From contig NZ_FNVX01000006.1 of assembly GCF_900104585.1 (NCBI RefSeq), positions 1,240,001-1,304,000 on the forward strand: 64,000 bases of DNA, written 5' to 3'. Position 1 is the stretch's first letter; each line of letters starts with the position of its first letter. A program made the translations under genes and the position numbers. The stretch is from Bacteroides ihuae. Its GTDB lineage: Bacteria; Bacteroidota; Bacteroidia; Bacteroidales; Bacteroidaceae. Of the stretch, positions 46,304-54,939 are shown in pieces. Below the pieces are notes generated by a model. It made no database searches. It was not told where the DNA came from and worked only from the letters and a program-made list of their open reading frames with translations.

Positions 46304-46969
46304 CTACTTAAATAAGAAAATTCTAAATAAGACATTTGTTACGGGGTGTAGCACCAATAACGCAGAGATGAAGCCCACACCAAATCCGGTTAGTACTTCG
46401 CTTAGCGTGTGGTGTTGCAAAATAATTCGGGCAGTCCCCAGTATGCCCGCTATGAGTAGAAATAGGCATAGCCACCATACAGGATTGTAACTGAATAATT
46501 CACTGAAAGAAATTAATCCTGCTACAATGCCCCCCATACCGATCATGTGCTCACTAAGCTTCCATTTTAGATTGACTATCGTGCTAATGCCCATGGCCAG
46601 TAGACTTGCCAAAATAATTCCCGACATGTACCAAGGTATGTTCAGCTTACGCATCATTAATAAGCAGAAAACGTAAGAGAGGATTGTTAGTATATAGGGT
46701 ACATAACGTTTTTTGCGGTCAGTGAGATCTTTTGCTTCAAAGCCGTTGATTTTCCGAAATAAGAAGATCGTTAATGTGGGCATCAATATAGTGAAGCAAT
46801 AAACAACTCCAAGTACAATCAACTTGTAAGTGAGCGGCATGATGCGTAGATACGAAAATAAGAACAAGATAAGAAATGCCACAAAAGGAATGGAGAACGG
46901 AGTGAAGATGCCGGATATAATTTGGGCAGTCCTGATCAATGTTCTATCTGCAATAATATGCTCTTCCAT
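46304..46969 (-). CDS. PAP2-like membrane phosphatase family protein (divergent motifs)
   Basis: A 221-residue protein with about six membrane helices. The PAP2 motifs are recognisable but altered: a basic KDLTDRKKRYVPY segment replaces KX6RP, LSEHMIG replaces PSGH, and RIILQHHTLSEV fits RX5HX3(D/E) with Glu in place of Asp. The catalytic His pair is kept, so phosphatase activity is possible. Likely substrates would be lipid phosphates such as undecaprenyl diphosphate. It sits between rpoN (44 bp) and gcvH (25 bp). Confidence 0.78.
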   Translation of the reverse strand: MEEHIIADRTLIRTAQIISGIFTPFSIPFVAFLILFLFSYLRIMPLTYKLIVLGVVYCFTILMPTLTIFLFRKINGFEAKDLTDRKKRYVPYILTILSYVFCLLMMRKLNIPWYMSGIILASLLAMGISTIVNLKWKLSEHMIGMGGIVAGLISFSELFSYNPVWWLCLFLLIAGILGTARIILQHHTLSEVLTGFGVGFISALLVLHPVTNVLFRIFLFK

Positions 46970-47013
46970 ATGTTTTTTATTATTAAGTTCTTCGAGTTGT
47001 TTTTAAGTTTGTA

Positions 47014-48477
47014 TTATCTTCTTAATCTTGCTACAGGTATGTTTAGCTGTTGACGATATTTGGCTACCGTCCTTCGAGCGATTGGATATCCTTTCTCTTT
47101 TAGAATGTCAGCCAGTTCATCATCTGTCAGCGGTTTCTTCTTGTTTTCATTGTCAATACACTCTTTTAATATCTTTCGGATTTCGCGAACAGACATCTCT
47201 TCGCCATCTTCAGTGGTATATCCATCACTAAAGAAGAATTTGAGGGAATATACACCGTAATTGGTTTGCACATATTTGCTGTTACTTACCCTTGATATAG
47301 TAGAGATGTCAAGTCTTGTGCGCTGGGCCACGTCTTTTAATATCATGGGGCGAAGCAGCGATTCATCGCCTTCAATAAAAAATGGACGTTGCAAATCGAT
47401 GATTGCTTGCATGGTCGTTTGTAGTGTGTTTTGGCGTTGCTTTACGGCATCAATGAATCCTTGTGCCGAATCCATTTTTTGTTTGAGGAACATCATAGCC
47501 TCCTTCGACTCCTTTGTCTGATTGGCTCTGTTTTTAGTGTGCTCCTCAACCATCTCCGTGAAATCCCTACTCATCCGTAACTCGGGCATATTTCGATTGT
47601 TCATGCTAAGGATGATGGTTCCGTCATCATAAGTTTCAACCGTGAAGTCCGGAATGATCTGCTGCATATTTCGTCCGATCACTTCACCAAGAGAACTACC
47701 CGGGCGAGGGTTCAATTTGGTTATCTCAGCGATGGCTTCTTCAAACTCTTCTTCTTTCAATCCGAGCTTCTGGATAATTTTATCCCAATGTTTGCGGGTA
47801 AATTCTTCGTAACATTTCTCGATAATTTCAAGTTCTGTTTGCTGCAGTGGCGAGGATTCTTTTCGTAAGATTTGTATGGTCAGGCACTCTTGCAAGTTAC
47901 GTGCACCTAATCCTGCAGGATCAAAATCCTGAATAATTTTCAAGACCTCTTCAAGTTCCTCCTCACAAGTATTTACTCCGGCATAGATGGCTAGCTCATC
48001 ATTGATGCTTTCCAAGGATTTCCGAAGTAGCCCATCGTCATCAAGCGATCCGATGATGTATTCGGCCAGTTCATGTTCGTGCTCGGTGAGGTTTCGCTCG
48101 CCAAGTTGTTCTTTTAATATTTCGTAAAAAGAGGTCGCATCCGAAAAAGGAATTTCTTCCGCTTTTTCACCTTTTGAACGGTTGTTCTCTTGTAATTTAT
48201 AATCAGGAATATCATCTTCGCTCAGATAGTCGCTTAATGAATCATATTCATTGGCGTCGTTTTCGCCTTCCTGAGCATCTGTAGCAGCCAGATCATCGGC
48301 AGCAGTTTCTTCTTTGCCTTCTTCCAAAGCGGGATTTTCAAGCAACTCGGCGCGCACACGATCTTCCAACTCCACTGCAGGAAGTTCCAGTAATTTCACA
48401 ACCAGAATCTGTTGAGGTGAAAGAGTCTGAGTTTGTTGCTGTACTTGCGATTGCGTCTGACGGGAATTTTGTGCCAT
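47014..48477 (-). CDS. rpoN: RNA polymerase sigma-54 factor
   Basis: A 487-residue sigma-54. It has a Gln/Leu-rich activator-interacting region I (TLSPQQILVVKLLELP), an acidic region II (about 60-110), the core-binding domain, an HTH and the RpoN box ARRTVAKYRQQLNIP near the C-terminus. A -7 box TACTTTTG lies at 48510-48517 (minus). No sigma-54 activator is encoded in the window. Confidence 0.96.
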   Translation of the reverse strand: MAQNSRQTQSQVQQQTQTLSPQQILVVKLLELPAVELEDRVRAELLENPALEEGKEETAADDLAATDAQEGENDANEYDSLSDYLSEDDIPDYKLQENNRSKGEKAEEIPFSDATSFYEILKEQLGERNLTEHEHELAEYIIGSLDDDGLLRKSLESINDELAIYAGVNTCEEELEEVLKIIQDFDPAGLGARNLQECLTIQILRKESSPLQQTELEIIEKCYEEFTRKHWDKIIQKLGLKEEEFEEAIAEITKLNPRPGSSLGEVIGRNMQQIIPDFTVETYDDGTIILSMNNRNMPELRMSRDFTEMVEEHTKNRANQTKESKEAMMFLKQKMDSAQGFIDAVKQRQNTLQTTMQAIIDLQRPFFIEGDESLLRPMILKDVAQRTRLDISTISRVSNSKYVQTNYGVYSLKFFFSDGYTTEDGEEMSVREIRKILKECIDNENKKKPLTDDELADILKEKGYPIARRTVAKYRQQLNIPVARLRR

Positions 48478-48525
48478 ATTGCTTTCTTTAATCTAACGTT
48501 ATCTCGCTACAAAAGTAATTATTTT

Positions 48526-48557
48526 AATTGATATTCGTAAATAGACAAATATCAATT
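48526..48557. repeat. 9-bp inverted repeat between rpoN and pepP
   Basis: AATTGATAT (48526-48534) and ATATCAATT (48549-48557) are exact reverse complements, placed between two divergent promoters (rpoN -7 at 48510-48517, pepP -7 TATCTTTG at 48573-48580). A shared operator is possible. Confidence 0.4.
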
Positions 48558-48606
48558 ATCAATAAAAAGGGTTATCTTTGTTGGACTAACTTAAAAACAG
48601 AACATT

Positions 48607-49980
48607 ATGTTTTCAAAAGAAACCTATATGCAGCGAAGAGCACTGCTGAAAAAGACTGTAGGCTCTGGGATATTGTTATTTTTGGGTAATGATGAACATG
48701 GCTTGAATTATGCTGATAACGCATTTCGTTATCGTCAGGACTCCACCTTCCTTTATTATTTTGGTCTTGCTTTTTCCGGTCTTTCTGCTATTATTGATAT
48801 TGATGAAGATAAAGACGTCATCTTTGGCGATGAATTGACTATTGACCATATTGTGTGGATGGGTACTCAGCCTACGCTGAAGGAGAAAAGCGAACTTGTG
48901 GGGGTGACACATACGATGCCTTCCGATACGATTGTGAGTTATTTGCATAAGGCTGCGCAAAAGGGTCAGACGATTCATTATCTCCCTCCTTACCGAGCTG
49001 AACATAACTTAAAATTACTCGAATTGTTGGGCATTTCTGTTGGGCATGAAAAAGTTTCGCTTGATTTCATTCGTGCCATCATTAAACAGCGTAGTTATAA
49101 ATCTCAAGAGGAGATTGTTGAAATAGAAAAGGCTTGTGACATTACTGCCGATATGCATATTACTGCCATGAAGGTGCTTCGTCCCGGCATGAAGGAGTAT
49201 GAAGTAGCTGCGGCTTTGGAAGCTGTTGCAGCTGCGGCAGGTGCCGATTTGTCGTTTCCGACGATTGCTACCATCAATGGGCAGACGTTGCACAATCACT
49301 ATCATGGCAATACAGTGAAGCCAGGTGATTTATTTCTTATCGATGCCGGTGCAGAAGTCCCTATGGGATATGCCGGTGATATGTCATCTACCATTCCTGC
49401 TGATAAAACTTTTACTTTGCGTCAGAAAGAAATCTATGATCTTCAGGTAGCCATGCATCTCGAATCGGTGAAAGCTCTCAAACCGGGGATTCCTTTTGTT
49501 GATGTATATGATCTTTCGGCTCGTGTCATGGTGGAGGGAATGAAGCAACTTGGTTTGATGAAGGGCGATGCTGATGATGCAGTGCGTGAAGGGGCTCATG
49601 CTTTATTCTATCCACATGGATTAGGGCATATGATGGGACTCGATGTACACGACATGGAGAATCTCGGAGAAGTTTGGGTCGGCTATGACGGTAAGCCAAA
49701 GAGCACGCTGTTTGGTCGTAAATCACTTCGTCTTGCCCGTCCGCTTGAGGCAGGTTTTGTGCATACCATTGAGCCGGGCATTTACTTTATTCCCGAACTT
49801 ATTGATTTATGGAAAGAGGAGAAGAGATTTGTCGACTTCATTAACTACGATGCTGTTGAGGCTTACAAGAACTTTGGAGGCATTCGTAACGAGGAAGATT
49901 ATTTAATTACCGAGACTGGTGCTCGCCGCTTGGGTAAGAAGATTCCTCTGACTACGGACGAGGTAGAAGCCTTGAGATAA
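48607..49980 (+). CDS. Aminopeptidase P family protein (M24B)
   Basis: A 457-residue dinuclear-metal peptidase removing N-terminal residues ahead of proline. It has an N-terminal creatinase-like domain (about 1-165) and a C-terminal pita-bread domain with the metal ligands: LIDAGAEVPMGYAGDMSS (two Asp), HGLGHMMGLDVHD (His), TIEPGIYF (Glu) and GGIRNEEDYLIT (Glu). It has its own -7 box and precedes the transporter gene by 12 bp. Confidence 0.94.
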   Translation: MFSKETYMQRRALLKKTVGSGILLFLGNDEHGLNYADNAFRYRQDSTFLYYFGLAFSGLSAIIDIDEDKDVIFGDELTIDHIVWMGTQPTLKEKSELVGVTHTMPSDTIVSYLHKAAQKGQTIHYLPPYRAEHNLKLLELLGISVGHEKVSLDFIRAIIKQRSYKSQEEIVEIEKACDITADMHITAMKVLRPGMKEYEVAAALEAVAAAAGADLSFPTIATINGQTLHNHYHGNTVKPGDLFLIDAGAEVPMGYAGDMSSTIPADKTFTLRQKEIYDLQVAMHLESVKALKPGIPFVDVYDLSARVMVEGMKQLGLMKGDADDAVREGAHALFYPHGLGHMMGLDVHDMENLGEVWVGYDGKPKSTLFGRKSLRLARPLEAGFVHTIEPGIYFIPELIDLWKEEKRFVDFINYDAVEAYKNFGGIRNEEDYLITETGARRLGKKIPLTTDEVEALR

Positions 49981-49992
49981 TTAGACTCGAGC

Positions 49993-50886
49993 ATGAAACA
50001 AGAAAATAAGGCAATCGTCTGTGCCGGTGTAGCTGTGCTAAGCTGGTCGACGGTTGCTTCTGCTTTTAAGATAGCGCTTTCACATCTTACCTCTTTTGAA
50101 CTATTGCTCGTAGCTTCCTGTACTGCTCTATTGATCTTTACTTTTACCCTCTTTCTGCAGAAAAAGTGGAATTTGGTGCGTGCCTTGAGTGTGAAGCAAT
50201 GGAGGCGATTTGTATGGATGGGTTTGCTAAATCCTGTGTTGTATTACTTGGTTTTGTTTAAGGCGTATGATTTACTCCCTGCTCAGATAGCCCAACCCAT
50301 CAATTATACTTGGCCCATCGTGTTGTTGGTGCTACTTTCTTTGTTTGCAGGGCAACCTATACCTAAGAAGAAGTATATTGGCATGTTTCTTTCTCTTGCT
50401 GGCGTTGCACTTATCTCATTTGGTTCCGGTAGCCTGGGCGGAGAGTCTATTTCAGTAACAGGTATACTTCTTGCTGTGCTAACCGCTTTTCTGTGGGCTT
50501 CTTATTGGATTGTGACCAATAGATACAATGACGTGGATGGGACGGTTGCTTTATTTGCAGGTTTTCTTTTTGGCACTTTCTACCTCGTTATTGGAGCTTT
50601 TGTGGTAGGCACTAGTATTCATTCTCCTCTCGGACTATTATCAGGCATGTATGTAGGTGCTTTTGAGATAGGTATTCCTTTTGCTTGTTTTGGCTATGCC
50701 ATACGAAAAACAAGTAATCCTGCATTGATCAATCAGATGTGTTATCTCTCCCCGTTCCTTTCTCTCTTTCTCATTCATGCAGTGCTGGGAGAGCAAATTG
50801 TTTTCTCTACTTACATCGGTTTACTGTTGATTGTATCGGGGATTGTTTTCAATGCCCGTCAGAAACAGACTACTGTTTCTTGCTAA
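49993..50886 (+). CDS. EamA/DMT-family transporter
   Basis: A 297-residue drug/metabolite transporter with ten hydrophobic helices in two EamA repeats (about 5-137 and 152-290). SWSTVASAFKIAL in the first repeat and a conserved Pro-Ile-Asn-Tyr-Thr-Trp-Pro segment (QPINYTWPIV) are typical. The substrate is probably an amino acid or metabolite efflux, not determinable. It is co-transcribed with the aminopeptidase P gene, which could link peptide breakdown to export. Confidence 0.9.
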   Translation: MKQENKAIVCAGVAVLSWSTVASAFKIALSHLTSFELLLVASCTALLIFTFTLFLQKKWNLVRALSVKQWRRFVWMGLLNPVLYYLVLFKAYDLLPAQIAQPINYTWPIVLLVLLSLFAGQPIPKKKYIGMFLSLAGVALISFGSGSLGGESISVTGILLAVLTAFLWASYWIVTNRYNDVDGTVALFAGFLFGTFYLVIGAFVVGTSIHSPLGLLSGMYVGAFEIGIPFACFGYAIRKTSNPALINQMCYLSPFLSLFLIHAVLGEQIVFSTYIGLLLIVSGIVFNARQKQTTVSC

Positions 50887-50954
50887 TCGCTTTAGTTATT
50901 AGTTATAATATCACACAAATTAGCTTTGCGTTGGGTATGATATAACTTCAGCGT

Positions 50955-51018
50955 GGTGAATTAACTAGATCAGCGTGGTGAAGTAGTTAATTCACCACGC
51001 TGATCTAGTTAATTCACC
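50955..51018. repeat. Perfect 28-bp inverted repeat containing direct repeats
   Basis: Arms 50955-50982 and 50991-51018 are exact reverse complements separated by 8 nt (GTAGTTAA). The motif TCAGCGTGGTGAA occurs twice in the left side (from about 50949 and 50970) and once inverted in the right. No T-run follows, so this is not an ordinary terminator. Confidence 0.75.
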
Positions 51019-51086
51019 AAACCCCTCTTAGAAGGCCTGTGAGGATGGATCTGAAATATTTACTTTAGGTGTCATAGAACATAAAA

Positions 51087-51119
51087 AAAGGGTACTACAA
51101 ACTAAGTTGTAATACCCTT
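51087..51119 (-). terminator. Terminator of the small exported protein gene
   Basis: AAAGGGTACTACAA pairs with TTGTAATACCCTT (one mismatch). On the minus strand seven Ts follow. It lies 24 bp past the gene at 51143. Confidence 0.75.
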
Positions 51120-51142
51120 CTTTTTAATGTCTTTTGAATCTC

Positions 51143-51496
51143 TTATTTCAGCTCAATACCTTTGTTGTATAACGTAACGTTTAGTAACGTTGCGTATTTG
51201 CTGTATTGCTCTGGTGAAAGTGTATTCTTCATCAACTTCAAGTTACCGTAAACTGCAGTCTTAAGCAGTTCGTCTTGTTTCTTGGTTGAATTAGAGGCCT
51301 TTTCCATTTTTTCTGTGAAATAATCAGAGATGTTAGCAACTTCTTCTGTCTGAGCAGAAGTCAGTTTCAAATATTGGCTCAACTTAGTTACGTTGATGTT
51401 ACCTTCCCATTTTGCAGTCGTAGGTTGATTTCCTGCTGCAAATGTACTAGCAGCTAGGCAGAGCGCTGCCATTAATGTTAATCCTAATTTCTTCAT
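51143..51496 (-). CDS. Small exported helical protein, unknown function
   Basis: A 117-residue protein with a signal peptide (1-20, ...AASTFA) and a short, largely helical mature part. Two segments, LKLTSAQTEEV and LSPEQYSKY, resemble the LTxxQ repeats of Spy/CpxP-type periplasmic proteins, but the match is loose. No Cys and no metal-binding motif. It is monocistronic, with a -7 box TATCTTTG at 51589-51596 (minus) and two striking palindromes upstream (51601-51616, 51657-51670), so it is probably tightly regulated. Confidence 0.85.
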   Translation of the reverse strand: MKKLGLTLMAALCLAASTFAAGNQPTTAKWEGNINVTKLSQYLKLTSAQTEEVANISDYFTEKMEKASNSTKKQDELLKTAVYGNLKLMKNTLSPEQYSKYATLLNVTLYNKGIELK

Positions 51497-51600
51497 AATA
51501 CCTACATTTTAATTTGTTATACCTAAAAACTTTAAAACTTATACCTTTGAAAACTTATCTAAGCGTTTAGCTTTTCTTTTTACTTCTGCAAAGATAGAAA

Positions 51601-51616
51601 TATGTTATATAACATA
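51601..51616. promoter_or_regulatory. 16-bp perfect palindrome
   Basis: TATGTTATATAACATA is self-complementary and covers the spacer and -33 region next to the -7 box at 51589-51596. A position like this suits a repressor operator. Confidence 0.5.
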
Positions 51617-51656
51617 ATAATCTATTTGAAGAAACTTTTGCTAAAAGTATCATTAT

Positions 51657-51670
51657 TTGATGTACATCAA
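51657..51670. promoter_or_regulatory. FNR/CRP-type palindrome
   Basis: TTGATGTACATCAA matches the FNR consensus TTGAT-N4-ATCAA at every position. Its centre is about 80 bp upstream of the predicted start point of the small exported protein gene. Confidence 0.55.
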
Positions 51671-51819
51671 TTATTATGGCTTAAAAATGGAGCTTTTATG
51701 GCTTTTGAGATATTAAAATGTATTTTTATGATTGTATCTGTTGTCAATATGACTTAGTCTACCTCTAGAAGTTATGCATTTAGCTTTTTTGTACAGCAAG
51801 ATTGTAGAGTGGATGTTTT

Positions 51820-52734
51820 TTAGATTCCTAATCCGTCAATAAATGAACCCTCAATGGCTTTTTGTTGAATAATTCTCGAATATGGAGCAACATCTTGGGT
51901 AATCCACACATTTCCTCCTATTACACTATCATGGCCTATTGTTACTCTTCCGAGTATTGAGGAACTAGAGTAGATCGTTACGTTATCCTCAAGTATTGGA
52001 TGCCGGGGGGCGTCAGCCTGATAGCTTAAATTTTCGAGTATAAGGCTTTTTGACCCTAATGTGACACCTTGATACAGGCGGACATGATTACCTATAATCG
52101 TAGTTTTTCCTATTACTACTCCTGTTCCATGATCAATGCTAAAGTATTCACCGATTTGCGCTGCGGGGTGTATATCAATGCCTGTTGCTGAATGGGCTAG
52201 CTCCGAAATGATTCTAGGTAGAATTGGAACCCCTTGTTTTAATAGCTCATGTGCAACACGATGATGTAGTAGAGCGGTGATTGCGGGGTAGCAGAAGATA
52301 ACCTCCCCATAACTTTGGGTTGCAGGATTGCCGTCAATTATTGCTTTTACATCCTTTGATAAAAGCCGTTTTAAATTAGGAATTGCATTGATAAAAGTTA
52401 CAGCAAGATTTGACGCTTCTTGATCTTTATTGCTAATATTGGCGCTTATTTCCGGATCAAAAGACAACCCACAGTGTATTTGTTCTTTTAGTAAAGAGTA
52501 TATTCTTTCAAGATATACTCCTATATGAAAAGGTAGACTGTGCTTCCTTATGGTTCTGTCGCCAGAGTATCCCGGGAAAATGACGCTTCTTATGAGAGAC
52601 ATAATCTCTTCGGCCTTTTTGCTCGAAGGTAGAAGGTGTTCATATTGGGGAATATATTTATAGTCATCTACTAATTGATTAGATAAAATGTCCACATTTT
52701 CTTGAATTGCTTTTAATGCATCCAGATTTGTCAT
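51820..52734 (-). CDS. epsC: Serine O-acetyltransferase
   Basis: A 304-residue enzyme making O-acetylserine for cysteine synthesis (EpsC/CysE type). An N-terminal helical domain (about 1-170) is followed by left-handed beta-helix hexapeptide repeats (GIDIHPAAQIGEYFSIDHGT, then GVVIGKTTIIGNHVRLYQG) containing the catalytic His/Asp. It ends with a C-terminal Ile (GLGI), the tail typically inserted into O-acetylserine sulfhydrylase. It follows the nucleoside kinase gene by 69 bp on the same strand. Confidence 0.94.
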   Translation of the reverse strand: MTNLDALKAIQENVDILSNQLVDDYKYIPQYEHLLPSSKKAEEIMSLIRSVIFPGYSGDRTIRKHSLPFHIGVYLERIYSLLKEQIHCGLSFDPEISANISNKDQEASNLAVTFINAIPNLKRLLSKDVKAIIDGNPATQSYGEVIFCYPAITALLHHRVAHELLKQGVPILPRIISELAHSATGIDIHPAAQIGEYFSIDHGTGVVIGKTTIIGNHVRLYQGVTLGSKSLILENLSYQADAPRHPILEDNVTIYSSSSILGRVTIGHDSVIGGNVWITQDVAPYSRIIQQKAIEGSFIDGLGI

Positions 52735-52803
52735 AAGCGGAGATATTAGGGTATTATAAATTGCATAATCAGTATTATCTTATTTTTTGTCTTAGATATC
52801 TAT

Positions 52804-54468
52804 TTAGTACTTAAAGCTGCTACCGCCAAGGAACTCTCTGAGCAATGAGGTGGGAGGAATTTCTTTATCCTGAACAGGCGTAAAATACTTAATGAATTTG
52901 AGTAACCGATAAGCTTCACAATATTCGGGACTGTTGCGTGGTACATCAGTCAAAATGGGTTCGGCATGGCGGCGCAGGACGGCAAATTCAAAAAGTAATG
53001 CTGAATTGAACATGACGTCTGCATTCTCTTGGTAAGGGAATATCCATTTGTCTTCTCCTGCACGAACGCTTGGCCAACGCGAAATGGTTTCTTGTGCCGA
53101 ATAACCTCTATAGTTAAAATCGCGTATAATGCGACGAAGCATCCGGTTGTCAGTCGTAGGAATCCAGTTATGATCGTCCAGCGAGATAGTGGTTAGTGCT
53201 GATACATATATTTTAAACTTATTGGATTCATTGATGTGGTTGGTTAATTCGGGGTTGAGGGCGTGAATGCCTTCCAGTATTAAGATCGTGTGATTATCTA
53301 TCTTTAGTTTATCCCCACTGTACTCTTTTTTGCCTAGTGCGAAATTGAACCGGGGAAGATCCACTTCTTCTCCACGGAGAAGGGCTTCTAATTGCTGATT
53401 GAATAGCTTGAGATCTAGTGCATAGAGCGATTCGTAATCATACTTTCCGTTTTCATCAAGTGGTGTTTGTTCCCGGTCAACAAAATAATTGTCTAGCGAA
53501 AGAGGATAAGGTCTTAGCCCGTTAGTCATCAATTGTATGGAAAGCCTTTTACTGAAAGTTGTTTTTCCGGATGATGAGGGACCGGATATGAGGACTAATT
53601 TTACCCTATTACCATTTTCTCCCCGATGATATATTGTGTCAGCTATTTGTGAAATTTTCTTTTCTTGAAGAGCTTCGGCCACATTGATAAGATCTGTAGC
53701 ATAACCTTGCGCGCAGGCAATATTAAAATCTCCGGCATTGCTCAGCCCCATAATATTGCTCCATTGAATGTACTCTTTAAATACGTCGAGCATTTTCTCT
53801 TGTTTAATGACCTCCTCCAGAACATTGGGATTGCTTCTTGTTGGGATACGAAGCAGCAGACCATCATAATACTTCACTAAGTCGAACTGTTTAACGTATC
53901 CTGTGCGTGGAACCAAATTGCCGTAATAATAGTCAATGGTATCTTCTAAGGTGTAATAATAGGTATATAGAGAACCGGATGATTCGAGCAGTTTTACTTT
54001 GTCATCCATTCCACGTTCATTAAAAATACGTACGGCTTCGGCGGTGTGACACTCTGTACGGTGAAAAGGGATGTTTGCTTCAACAATTTCATGCATGCGT
54101 ACTTTTATTTGCGATACATCCTCGAGCGTAACGGTGCGTCCGATTGATAGGTTGCAGAAATAGCCTTTCGATACAGGATGTTCAACAAATAATTTTGCGG
54201 TGGGAAATATATCCGTAACTGCTTTGAAAAGGATGAAACAAAGTGAACGCGCATACGTGCGCATTCCTGAAGAATCTCTGATGTCGAGGAATTCTATATC
54301 CTTATTATTATAAACTTTAAAAGTTAATCCCTCGGAGCGATTATTTACTTTGGCACTGACAACAGGATAAGGAAAGTTGAGTTCTAAGCCATTATAAATA
54401 TCTAGAAGCGAGCTTCCGATAGGGAATCCTTTATAAGTGTCGTTATTCTTGCAATATATCTGTACCAT
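52804..54468 (-). CDS. Nucleoside kinase (TGS-uridine kinase fusion)
   Basis: A 554-residue multidomain protein. It has an N-terminal TGS-like domain (1-60) and a threonyl-tRNA-synthetase-like second additional domain (about 60-230; FHRTECHTAEAVRIF). The C-terminal uridine-kinase-like P-loop domain has GPSSSGKTTFSKRL at about 295. The architecture is common in Bacteroidetes and Firmicutes and annotated as nucleoside kinase; the role of the tRNA-synthetase-like half is unknown. Confidence 0.9.
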   Translation of the reverse strand: MVQIYCKNNDTYKGFPIGSSLLDIYNGLELNFPYPVVSAKVNNRSEGLTFKVYNNKDIEFLDIRDSSGMRTYARSLCFILFKAVTDIFPTAKLFVEHPVSKGYFCNLSIGRTVTLEDVSQIKVRMHEIVEANIPFHRTECHTAEAVRIFNERGMDDKVKLLESSGSLYTYYYTLEDTIDYYYGNLVPRTGYVKQFDLVKYYDGLLLRIPTRSNPNVLEEVIKQEKMLDVFKEYIQWSNIMGLSNAGDFNIACAQGYATDLINVAEALQEKKISQIADTIYHRGENGNRVKLVLISGPSSSGKTTFSKRLSIQLMTNGLRPYPLSLDNYFVDREQTPLDENGKYDYESLYALDLKLFNQQLEALLRGEEVDLPRFNFALGKKEYSGDKLKIDNHTILILEGIHALNPELTNHINESNKFKIYVSALTTISLDDHNWIPTTDNRMLRRIIRDFNYRGYSAQETISRWPSVRAGEDKWIFPYQENADVMFNSALLFEFAVLRRHAEPILTDVPRNSPEYCEAYRLLKFIKYFTPVQDKEIPPTSLLREFLGGSSFKY

Positions 54469-54614
54469 TCTGTATTAGTGTTTTAAAAAGAAGTTATATA
54501 TAATGGACTAAATATATTACATTATTGCGTAGGAGGCAAACAATTACTAAACCAATTAAAAACGCAGTATCTTTTTTAGGCTTTTTTAAGTCCGCACTCT
54601 TGTTTATGGCTTGC

Positions 54615-54776
54615 TTATTCATCTAAAGGTTCAAAGTCTTCTTTTCCTACTCCGCAAAGAGGACAAATCCAATCCTCAGGGATATCTTCGAATGCTGTGC
54701 CCGGATCGATTCCGCTCTCAGGATCTCCTGCTACGGGATCATAAATGTAGTCGCATGCTGTACAAATATACTTCAT
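54615..54776 (-). CDS. Rubredoxin
   Basis: A 53-residue rubredoxin. It starts MKYICTACDYIYDP, carries the four iron ligands in CTAC (5-8) and CPLC (38-41), and keeps the conserved GDPESGIDPGT and PEDWICP segments. It acts as a one-electron carrier, in anaerobes often to peroxide or superoxide reductases. The frame was read directly from the minus strand between the nucleoside kinase and the Ca2+ ATPase. It appears monocistronic; no clear promoter was found. Confidence 0.95.
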   Translation of the reverse strand: MKYICTACDYIYDPVAGDPESGIDPGTAFEDIPEDWICPLCGVGKEDFEPLDE

Positions 54777-54939
54777 AGATATTTTAATTATTAGAGTTAT
54801 TCTTTTAAAAACAACATTGGCTTTTGTTTTGTTTCGTCTTTATTTAGGTTTATGGCTCGATGGCTGATAAAAAGCTCAATCGATCTTTTTTTAAATTATA
54901 TGTTGTATTTTTGTAGCTTAAATAAACGCATATACTTAT

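Larger units (their letters stand above)
51497..51819. other. Regulatory intergenic region
   Basis: This contains the promoter of the small exported protein (-7 at 51589-51596), the palindrome 51601-51616 and the FNR-type box 51657-51670. No gene is seen. Confidence 0.6.

Noticed and set aside
50949..51018. Possible CRISPR-like repeat array
   Set aside because: Repeats are nested and inverted with no regular spacers, and there are no cas genes. It is a palindromic repeat, not CRISPR.
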